DNA from: Pseudomonas fluorescens
GTDB taxonomy: Bacteria > Pseudomonadota > Gammaproteobacteria > Pseudomonadales > Pseudomonadaceae
Direction: 5' to 3'
Assembly (NCBI GenBank): GCA_902825215.1
Contig: LR782234.1
Coordinates: 4,526,001 to 4,590,000, forward strand
DNA length: 64,000 nt
The position numbers and the translations under genes are program-made. The notes beneath the pieces were generated by a model, which ran no database searches, was not told where the DNA came from, and worked only from the letters and a program-made list of their open reading frames with translations. This document shows, piece by piece, positions 36,951 through 43,615 of the stretch. Position 1 is the stretch's first letter, and each line of letters begins with the position of its first letter.

Positions 36951-37624
36951 GTGCAGCGCTCATTGAACAGGTAGCCGAGGCCGCGCACGGTGTCGATCGG
37001 CTTGAACCCGGCCGGGCCTTCGAGTTTGCGGCGCAGACGGCCGACCAGCACTTCGATCACGTTCGGATCGCGCTCGTCGTCGTCCGGGTAGAGCTGTTCC
37101 ATCAGGCGATCCTTGGGCACCACCTGCTGGTGGTGGCGCATCAGGTATTCGAGAATGCGGTATTCGTAGGCGGTCAGCGCCAGCGGTTGTTCGTCGAGGC
37201 TGGCCTGCTTGCGATTGAGGTCGAGTAGCAACGGGCCGGCGACAATGGTCGACTGGGTGAAACCGCTGGAGCGGCGCAGCAAGGCATTCAGACGTGCGTC
37301 GAGTTCTTCGAACTGGAACGGCTTGACCACGTAATCATCGGCGCCCGCAGCGAGGCCTTCGACCTTGTCCTGCCAGTTGCCGCGCGCCGTGAGGATGAGG
37401 ATCGGAAAGGCCTTGCCGCCCGAGCGCAACTGGCGGATCAGGTCGAGCCCGCCCATGCCCGGCAGGCCGAGGTCGATCACCGCCAGGTCGAAGTTGAACT
37501 GTCCGGTCTGGTACAGCGCCTCCTCGGCATTGGCCACGGACTCGACCACATGACCGCTCTCGGTGAGGCGGGTTTGCAGGTGATGGCGCAACAGCGCTTC
37601 ATCCTCGACGACCAACAGTTTCAT
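36947..37624 (-). CDS. phoP: Response regulator PhoP
   Basis: A 225-residue OmpR-type regulator. The receiver starts MKLLVVEDEALLRHHLQ with the phosphoacceptor in AVIDLGLPGMGG and conserved Lys in DYVVKPFQ; the winged-helix domain contains LTAYEYRILEYLMRHH and VGRLRRKL. The ATG at 37624 gives standard PhoP length. It is preceded by oprH on the same strand, giving the oprH-phoP-phoQ order of Pseudomonas, but a REP doublet is inserted between oprH and phoP. Confidence 0.94.
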   Translation of the reverse strand: MKLLVVEDEALLRHHLQTRLTESGHVVESVANAEEALYQTGQFNFDLAVIDLGLPGMGGLDLIRQLRSGGKAFPILILTARGNWQDKVEGLAAGADDYVVKPFQFEELDARLNALLRRSSGFTQSTIVAGPLLLDLNRKQASLDEQPLALTAYEYRILEYLMRHHQQVVPKDRLMEQLYPDDDERDPNVIEVLVGRLRRKLEGPAGFKPIDTVRGLGYLFNERCT

Positions 37625-37661
37625 AACACTCTCCAGATCACTCAGACACTCCAGTAGCACA

Positions 37662-37750
37662 CCTGTGGGAGCGAGCCTGCTCGCGGAAGCGGTGGGTCAG
37701 CCAACCCATGGTTGACTGGCTAATCGCCTTCGCGAGCAAGCTCGCTCCCA
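37662..37750. repeat. REP doublet, family 2, inside the oprH-phoP operon
   Basis: Inverted copies of GTGGGAGCGAGCCTGCTCGC (the second with a C/A change) lie in the 146-bp gap between the oprH stop and the phoP start. The hairpin would be transcribed with the operon. Confidence 0.87.
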
Positions 37751-37770
37751 TCTGAAACTGCGACAACGCT

Positions 37771-38376
37771 TTAGAAATAGTAGTTGGCCGACAGGTAAGT
37801 CTGCGCGCTGCTGGTCAAGTCCAGCGAGCCCTGCTTGCTGCCGCCGCTCTCTTTCATCTCGGTGCTGGCGTTGCTGCGCAGGTAACGGTAACCGAGTTCG
37901 ACCGAGGTGTTCTGCGAGACTTGCTGCAACACACCGAGCTGACCGCCGACGGCATAACCGATGTCACTGTCGCGGCTGTAGCCTGGCGAATCCTGAGTCA
38001 GCTTGGTCAGACCGGCCGTAGCGCCGCCGAACAATTTGGTGCTGCCGCCCACCGGGTAGAACAGATCGTAGCTGCCCAGCAGGTTTTCCTGGCGCAGTTT
38101 AATGCCATTGTGCGAGCCCGACACGTTGTCGTAGGTGGCGTAGTAACGGCCCTGGCTGTTTTGCTGACCGAGACGCACGCCATAGGTGTTGTTGCCGTCA
38201 ATGGCGCCGGTAGCGTTCGGGTGGTCGAGGTTGTTGTTCAAGGAGCGGGACTTGTCGATCTTGTCGCTGGTCTGGCCGAAGGTCAGGCCGGCGAAGTTCG
38301 AAGACGTGTCGGCCTGGGCCGCGATACTGGCGCTCATGACGCTCAAAGCCAGCAACAGTTTGTTCAAACGAGTCAT
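37771..38376 (-). CDS. oprH: Outer-membrane protein OprH
   Basis: A 201-residue eight-stranded beta-barrel that binds LPS and stabilises the outer membrane under low magnesium. After a signal peptide (MTRLNKLLLALSVMSASIAAQA) the protein keeps the OprH motifs SRSLNNNL, GRYYATYDN, LGSYDLFYPVGG and ELGYRYLRSNASTEM and ends in YYF, a good barrel end. The start was set at the signal peptide. Four PhoP-like hexamers lie upstream, consistent with the family's PhoP autoregulation. Confidence 0.93.
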   Translation of the reverse strand: MTRLNKLLLALSVMSASIAAQADTSSNFAGLTFGQTSDKIDKSRSLNNNLDHPNATGAIDGNNTYGVRLGQQNSQGRYYATYDNVSGSHNGIKLRQENLLGSYDLFYPVGGSTKLFGGATAGLTKLTQDSPGYSRDSDIGYAVGGQLGVLQQVSQNTSVELGYRYLRSNASTEMKESGGSKQGSLDLTSSAQTYLSANYYF

Positions 38377-38416
38377 GGGTAGTTCCTCTTGCACAGTGCT
38401 GTTGGAGTATGGCGCA

Positions 38417-38422
38417 AGATTA
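38417..38422 (-). promoter_or_regulatory. -10 element of the oprH promoter (candidate)
   Basis: On the minus strand TAATCT lies 12 bp beyond the promoter-proximal PhoP-like hexamer, the spacing usual when PhoP replaces a -35 element. Confidence 0.5.
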
Positions 38423-38434
38423 CTGAGCGGCCCC

Positions 38435-38473
38435 TGTACCGGCCCTGAACCGTCTCTGAACCTGACCTGAATC
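38435..38473 (-). promoter_or_regulatory. Four 11-bp-phased PhoP-box-like hexamers upstream of oprH
   Basis: On the minus strand the order is GATTCA, GGTTCA, GGTTCA, GGTACA, at 38468, 38457, 38446 and 38435, each separated by exactly 5 bp. PhoP-type regulators bind tandem hexamers with an 11-bp period on one helix face. Two perfect and two one-base-variant copies give room for two PhoP dimers. Confidence 0.75.
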
Positions 38474-38518
38474 AAATCGACTAGGCTGTTCTGAGCACTT
38501 TCGCGAAGGAGACCGATC

Positions 38519-39310
38519 ATGCGCTTGTTCCTTGCCCTCACCCTGCTTGTCATCAGCAGCCTCACCCAGGCGGCGATCAAGACCGAAGAAATCCCTTACC
38601 AGAGCGCCGACGGTACAAAACTGATCGGTTACTACGCCTATGACGACGCCATTAAAGGCAAGCGCCCCGGGGTCGTCGTGGTTCACGAATGGTGGGGGCT
38701 GAACGATTACGCCAAGCGCCGCGCGCGTGATCTCGCCGCGCTCGGCTACAGCGCGATGGCGATCGATATGTACGGCGACGGCAAAAACACCGAACACCCG
38801 AAAGACGCGATGGCGTTCATGCAGGCGGCGACTCAGGATGCGGCGGCGGCCAGCAAGCGCTTCGAGGCGGGGCTGAACCTGCTGAAAAAACAAGCGCAGA
38901 CCGACGCGGATAAAATCGCTGCGATCGGTTACTGCTTCGGCGGCGCCGTGGTGCTGAACGCGGCGCGACAGGGTGTGCCGCTGGCGGGTGTGGTGAGTTT
39001 CCATGGCGCACTGGCCACCAAGACCCCGGCAACGCCCGGCAGCGTCAAAGCGAAAATTCTGGTCGAGCACGGCGCGCTGGACAGCATGGTCACCGCCGAC
39101 AACGTCACCGCGTTCAAGGCGGAAATGGACAAGGCCGGGGCTGACTACAAGTTTGTCAGCCTTGATGGCGCCAAGCACGGTTTCAGCAACCCGGATGCGG
39201 ATCGCCTGAGCCATGGCGAGCATGGCGGCCCGGATATTGGTTACAACAAGGCAGCAGACGAAAAATCCTGGGCGGACATGCAGGCGTTTTTCAAGCAGAT
39301 TTTCGGCTGA
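38519..39310 (+). CDS. Exported dienelactone hydrolase-family alpha/beta hydrolase
   Basis: A 263-residue hydrolase with a signal peptide (MRLFLALTLLVISSLTQA), so it is likely periplasmic. The dienelactone hydrolase triad is seen: Cys in IGYCFGGAV, Asp in EHGALDSMV and His in GAKHGFSNP. The natural substrate is unknown; aromatic-lactone use is unlikely outside a catabolic cluster. It is divergent from oprH with a good AAGGAG 7 bp before the ATG, and shares its intergenic region with the PhoP-like sites. Confidence 0.88.
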   Translation: MRLFLALTLLVISSLTQAAIKTEEIPYQSADGTKLIGYYAYDDAIKGKRPGVVVVHEWWGLNDYAKRRARDLAALGYSAMAIDMYGDGKNTEHPKDAMAFMQAATQDAAAASKRFEAGLNLLKKQAQTDADKIAAIGYCFGGAVVLNAARQGVPLAGVVSFHGALATKTPATPGSVKAKILVEHGALDSMVTADNVTAFKAEMDKAGADYKFVSLDGAKHGFSNPDADRLSHGEHGGPDIGYNKAADEKSWADMQAFFKQIFG

Positions 39311-39336
39311 CCCGGCAATGACCGAGGCGCGGCCCT

Positions 39337-39512
39337 TCGCGAGCAGGCTCGCTCCCACAGGGATGATCGTTCCCACGCTCTGCGTGGGAATGCATCCTGT
39401 GACGCTCTGCGTCACGCATTTATGGGACGCGGAGCGTCCCGGGCAGCGTTCCCACGCGGAACGTGGGAACGATCTGTGAGCAGGTGTGGGAGCGAGCCTG
39501 CTCGCGAACGCT
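39337..39512. repeat. Composite repeat: family-3 element nested between two family-2 REP arms
   Basis: A family-2 arm (CGCGAGCAGGCTCGCTCCCA) at about 39338-39360 and its inverted partner at about 39482-39508 flank a complete family-3 multi-hairpin element (39364-39474). The arrangement looks like one repeat inserted inside another. Confidence 0.8.
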
Positions 39513-39551
39513 GCACCGCCGTTCTCGACCTTGCCTCGACTAACCGGCAAA

Positions 39552-40286
39552 ATGCCCGCCATGAATCTCACTCCCGCCCTCCCCGCCTGCTGCACCGCGC
39601 TCGACAGCCACTGGCCGTTGCCGATCGTGTTGCCCGACACCGTGCTGATCAGCACCCACTTCGACCCGGCACAATTGCTCGGCGATGATTTTCAGCGCAG
39701 CGCTGTCGTGCCGCCGCCGAGCATTCAACGCTCGGTGGCCAAGCGTCAGGCCGAGTTTCTCGCGGGCCGCATCTGTGCCCGTGCTGCGCTGCAACAACTG
39801 GAAGGTTCAGCCATCGTCCCGCCGATCGGCGAAGACCGCGCACCGGTATGGCCGGCGCATATCTGCGGCTCGATCACCCACAGCAGCGGTCACGCCGCCG
39901 CGATCGTCGCCAACCGCCAGCACTGGCGTGGACTGGGCATGGACCTGGAAAACCTGCTGAGCGATGAACGCGCCGAACGTCTGGCCGGGGAAATTCTCAC
40001 GCCAGCGGAAATGCAGCGCATGGCTGCCGGTTCGCAGGATTTGCGGGCACTTTGGGTGACCCTGACGTTTTCGGTGAAGGAAAGTCTGTTCAAGGCGCTG
40101 TACCCGATCGTGCAGCAGCGCTTTTACTTCGAGCATGCCGAGGTGCTGGACTGGACTGAGGCTGGCGCGGTGAGGTTGCGCTTGCTGACGGATTTGTCGA
40201 GCGAATGGCGCAACGGATCGGAGCTGGAGGCGCAGTTTGCAGTGCTGGATGAACAGGTGTTGAGTCTGGTGAGCATTCAGGCCTGA
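39552..40286 (+). CDS. pcpS: 4'-phosphopantetheinyl transferase PcpS
   Basis: A 244-residue EntD/Sfp-type enzyme that transfers phosphopantetheine from CoA to carrier proteins of fatty-acid and peptide synthesis. Motifs GSITHSSGHAAAIV, GLGMDLENL (magnesium ligand) and SVKESLFKALYP are clear, with RFYFEHAEVLDW as in P. aeruginosa PcpS. Two ATGs three codons apart are possible; the first gives the MxAMN start I recall for PcpS. It lies downstream of the composite repeat. Confidence 0.9.
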   Translation: MPAMNLTPALPACCTALDSHWPLPIVLPDTVLISTHFDPAQLLGDDFQRSAVVPPPSIQRSVAKRQAEFLAGRICARAALQQLEGSAIVPPIGEDRAPVWPAHICGSITHSSGHAAAIVANRQHWRGLGMDLENLLSDERAERLAGEILTPAEMQRMAAGSQDLRALWVTLTFSVKESLFKALYPIVQQRFYFEHAEVLDWTEAGAVRLRLLTDLSSEWRNGSELEAQFAVLDEQVLSLVSIQA

Positions 40287-40312
40287 AGTTTTGCATTGCC
40301 TGCAGGGTCCTC

Positions 40313-40402
40313 ATCGCTGGCAAGCCAGCTTCCACAGGATTCCCGGTGAACACAGCATCCATGTACACCCGTGAAATCTGTGGGAGCTGGCTTGCCAGCG
40401 AT
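40313..40402. repeat. REP doublet, family 1
   Basis: Inverted arms ATCGCTGGCAAGCCAGCT and AGCTGGCTTGCCAGCGAT flank about 55 bp between the convergent pcpS and kinase genes. Confidence 0.86.
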
Positions 40403-40427
40403 GAGGCCGGTACTGCCACCACACAAC

Positions 40428-42038
40428 CTACCGGCGCTCCTGATTCCTCGGCCAGCTCAAACTGAAACACGCCCCACCCAGACTCTTGCTCTTGCCGATG
40501 ATCGCTCGACCATCGTGCCAGTGAATGATCCGCCGCACGATCGACAACCCCAGACCATGCCCGCCCGACGCCCGCGTGCGGCTGTCATCCAGACGCAGGA
40601 ACGGCGTGAAAATTCGCTCCCAGGCCACTTCCGGCACACCCGGGCCGTCATCCTCGACATCGACCCGACAGCGTAACTGCCCGACCTGATAACTCACCGT
40701 CACGTTGCCGCGCGCATGGCGCATGGCGTTGCTCACCAGATTCTGCAAGGCCCGGTGCAGATACCGCGGCTCGGCCTCGACCCAGGCATCGTCATTATCC
40801 GCGGCGGACAAGCACAAACCGCGCTGCACGGTGACTTCGGCGCGCAGTGGCGCCAGCTCTGCGATCACCTGATTGACCAGCGCATCGAGGTCGACGCGCT
40901 GGAAGGTCAATGCCGGCGAACCCTGCTCCAGGCGCGCATAGGTAAGCATTTCATCGACCAGCTTATCGAGGTCCTCGATGTCGTGATCCATGCCCTCGCG
41001 GTACTTTTCCAGTGCTTGCGGCGTGGTCGCCGAGCCGATCATCTCCAGACCGAAACGCAAACGCGCCACCGGCGTGCGCAATTCGTGCGACACCGCGCGC
41101 ACCAGTTCGCGCTGGATCGCCAGCAACTGTTGCAGATGCTCGGCCATGCCATTGAACGCCGAAGCCAGGCGCCCGACCGAATCAGCACCGCGCGCCGGCA
41201 CCCGGGTTTCGAGGCTGCCCTTGGCGATGCGCGTGGCCGCCGCTTCGAGACCGCGCAGACGCCGCTCGAGCTGGCGCACCAGCAGATACACGATCAGCCC
41301 GATCAAGGTCAGGCCCAGCGCAGCGATCAGCACCAGCCATTCCGGCGGGTATGGGTTCATCTGATACAACGGACCGATTTCCAGCACCCACGGCGTGCCG
41401 ACCATGCCGGCGAACACGCGGATCGAATCGCCGCCCTTGCCCAGCGCCATCACCGTGTCGCCCTCCGAAACGCGACGGCTCTGGTCCTCGTCCATGTCAG
41501 CGTCGTTCACCGTGACCAGGCGCAAGTCAAACCCAAAGCCCTTCTCTTCCTTTATCTGTGCCAGACGTTTGGGCTGCTCGGCAACCGGCACCCTTACCAG
41601 TTCATCGGCCAGCAGATAGATTGTCGCCCGCGCCAGTTGCTCGCTGATTTGCTGCACCTCACCGGTAAGCACCAGTTGTTCCTTGTCGCTGACCAGCCGA
41701 TAAACCCTGGCCGCATGCGGCCCGGTCTGCTCGACCAGCGCCTGCCCGCGCTGCACTCGGGTGCGCTGGGTCAGATCGAGGTCCGTTTCGGTAAATTTCT
41801 TCAGCGCCAGCGGGATGCCGAGCAGACGCTCCCATACCAGCAACGCGCGATGGCGCTCGGTTTCGTTCATCGGTTGCAGATTGTCGGCCATCAGCGAAAA
41901 CGTGCCGTGGGCCAAACGTTCGCGGTATTGCTCGCTGCGCACCTGATTGAGCAGGTGCAGCGCCAGCACGCCGAGCACAGCGACCAGAATCAGCGCGGCG
42001 CACATCCCGCCATAGATGCGCAGGAAGATCGAGTTCAC
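40428..42038 (-). CDS. RstB-like sensor histidine kinase
   Basis: A 536-residue kinase with an N-terminal membrane segment (MCAALILVAVLGVLALHLL), a long periplasmic sensor of about 220 residues and a second membrane segment (WLVLIAALGLTLIGLIVYLL). HAMP, the H-box RAVSHELRTPVARLRFGLEM and an HATPase with VSNAMRHARG and GGHGLGLSIV follow. The layout resembles RstB. Its start overlaps the partner regulator's stop by 4 bp. The signal is unknown. Confidence 0.87.
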   Translation of the reverse strand: MNSIFLRIYGGMCAALILVAVLGVLALHLLNQVRSEQYRERLAHGTFSLMADNLQPMNETERHRALLVWERLLGIPLALKKFTETDLDLTQRTRVQRGQALVEQTGPHAARVYRLVSDKEQLVLTGEVQQISEQLARATIYLLADELVRVPVAEQPKRLAQIKEEKGFGFDLRLVTVNDADMDEDQSRRVSEGDTVMALGKGGDSIRVFAGMVGTPWVLEIGPLYQMNPYPPEWLVLIAALGLTLIGLIVYLLVRQLERRLRGLEAAATRIAKGSLETRVPARGADSVGRLASAFNGMAEHLQQLLAIQRELVRAVSHELRTPVARLRFGLEMIGSATTPQALEKYREGMDHDIEDLDKLVDEMLTYARLEQGSPALTFQRVDLDALVNQVIAELAPLRAEVTVQRGLCLSAADNDDAWVEAEPRYLHRALQNLVSNAMRHARGNVTVSYQVGQLRCRVDVEDDGPGVPEVAWERIFTPFLRLDDSRTRASGGHGLGLSIVRRIIHWHDGRAIIGKSKSLGGACFSLSWPRNQERR

Positions 42039-42757
42039 AACGCAAGGTCTACGCAGGCTTCGGGAACGAACAGATAGCCTTTGCTGCGGATGGTTTTGAT
42101 CAAACGCGGATGGTCGGGGTCGTCGCCGATTTTCGGGCGGATCCGCGAAATGCGCACATCGATCGAGCGGTCCTGGCCGTCGTAGCCGATGCCGCGCAAT
42201 GCGGTGAAGATTTCTTCGCGGGACAGGATGCGCCCGGCGTTGGCGACCAATAGCCAGAGCAGGTCGAATTCGGCGCTGGTCAGCTCGATGCCGTGGTCAT
42301 TCAGCCAGGCTTCACGCAAGGCATTGTCGACCACCAACGGCCCGAATTGCAGACGACGGGATTTTTCTGCGGCCGGTTCCGTGCTGTCACTGCGCCGCAG
42401 TAACGCTTGAATCCGCGCCAGCAACAAGCGCGGTCGCACCGGCTTGCACACGTAATCGTCGGCGCCAAGATCCAGCCCTTGAATCTGATCGGCGTCGTCG
42501 GTGCGCGCGGTGAGCATCAGAATCGGCCCGTCGTACTGACTGCGCACCTTGCGACAGATGCTCAAACCGTCTTCGCCGGGCAGCATCAGGTCGAGAATGA
42601 CCAGGTCCGGCTGCTCATTGATGATTCGCGCCGCCGCCAGCGCGCCATTGCCTTCGATATTCACGCGCAATCCATTGGCTTGCAGGTAATCACGCGTCAG
42701 CTCGGCCAGTCGCTGGTCATCCTCGACGATCAATACCTCAAAGGCTTGTTGCTCCAC
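42035..42757 (-). CDS. RstA-like OmpR-family response regulator
   Basis: A 240-residue regulator: receiver FEVLIVEDDQRLAELTRDYL, phosphoacceptor in LVILDLMLPGEDG, Lys in DDYVCKPVRP, then a winged-helix domain (LTSAEFDLLWLLVANAG, IDVRISRIRPKIGDD). I placed the start at a GTG (42757) because AGAGGT precedes it at good distance; the ATG 45 bp upstream has no visible ribosome site and would add an Asn/Gln-rich leader. It is operonic with the RstB-like kinase. Confidence 0.85.
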   Translation of the reverse strand: MEQQAFEVLIVEDDQRLAELTRDYLQANGLRVNIEGNGALAAARIINEQPDLVILDLMLPGEDGLSICRKVRSQYDGPILMLTARTDDADQIQGLDLGADDYVCKPVRPRLLLARIQALLRRSDSTEPAAEKSRRLQFGPLVVDNALREAWLNDHGIELTSAEFDLLWLLVANAGRILSREEIFTALRGIGYDGQDRSIDVRISRIRPKIGDDPDHPRLIKTIRSKGYLFVPEACVDLAL

Positions 42758-42818
42758 CGGTGACCTCTGCTGGCTGTTGTTATTGATATAAGAAGGTATC
42801 ACTGAATAACCCGGCCCC

Positions 42819-42910
42819 CTGTGGGAGCGAGCCTGCTCGCGATAGCGGTTGATCAGCCAATGAAGATGCTGACTGCAAAGACGCTATCGCGAGCAGGCTC
42901 GCTCCTACAG
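42819..42910. repeat. REP doublet, family 2
   Basis: Inverted copies of GTGGGAGCGAGCCTGCTCGC, about 45 bp apart, between the divergent regulator gene and the nrdA leader. Confidence 0.87.
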
Positions 42911-43174
42911 TTTTTTCGCCATCCTCCCGTCTTTTTGTCATGTTCGAGGAGGATAAGAATGCCTGCGCACCCAGCGCTTGTATAAACGCCGATCATCCGG
43001 AAAACAAGTCGGTAAATGCGTTCGGACCAGGCGAAAAATTGTGGTAGGGTTCGCGCCCTTAAAAAACCGCTGAAGCGTTTTTTCCGGGTAAAAAAACAGT
43101 GACAAACGGTCTGGCTCAGCGGGTTCGCGGCCTACACGCGTTTTCCCTGTTTCTTACACAATTTACGCACAGGC

Positions 43175-43183
43175 TTATCCACA
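43175..43183 (+). promoter_or_regulatory. DnaA box upstream of nrdA
   Basis: TTATCCACA is an exact match to the strongest DnaA-box consensus. E. coli nrdAB is controlled by DnaA boxes in its promoter, so the site is probably functional; only one good copy is seen here. Confidence 0.7.
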
Positions 43184-43241
43184 GCCCGTACGTTGCAAGC
43201 CCCCTCAAAACGCATTATCTTGTAGCACGGCGAAAACAGAG

Positions 43242-43257
43242 ACCCTACATGTAGGGT
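43242..43257. promoter_or_regulatory. Perfect 16-bp palindrome upstream of nrdA
   Basis: ACCCTACATGTAGGGT is fully self-complementary, 67 bp after the DnaA box and followed by TTTT. It does not match the NrdR consensus and could be an operator or a short hairpin. Confidence 0.5.
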
Positions 43258-43615
43258 TTTTGCCTAAAGCGCCCAACCACATTTCAGACCTGAAACTCAA
43301 GCGCTTTATTGCGAGTTTCCGGTTGAACGAAGCAAGTTTTTCAAAGCCCAAACCGCGCTTGCGGATGGCACCGTTTTTTTAGTTCCAGGCGGACAAAACG
43401 GTATGGGTGTTGCAGTCATTACTGTCACCCGGGAAGGAATCCGGTTTCGGGCATTGTCCCGCAACCAGAACTTCGGCAGGGACGCGGCGTTGCAGCCTTT
43501 TTCGTCTGTTCCGAAGTGGTAATTGCCGACGCTGGTCGGTTGCAGTGCTTCGGTACAGAACGGTGAGCACCATGACGGTGCCAAACAAACATAGAGAATG
43601 TGGAGACCACCCCCC

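Larger units (their letters stand above)
42911..43615 (+). promoter_or_regulatory. Long nrdA upstream/leader region
   Basis: No gene is seen in this 705-bp stretch. It contains an A/T-flanked hairpin (AAAAAACCGC-TGAA-GCGTTTTTT, 43061-43083), a DnaA box, a 16-bp perfect palindrome and a run of seven Ts at 43374. Such density suggests replication-linked promoter control plus possible transcript-level control of nrdA. Confidence 0.6.

Noticed and set aside
43156..43225. Possible pair of NrdR boxes upstream of nrdA (ACACAATTTACGCACA and ACGCATTATCTTGTAG).
   Set aside because: Each matches only about two thirds of the consensus and the 54-bp spacing is not the usual one.
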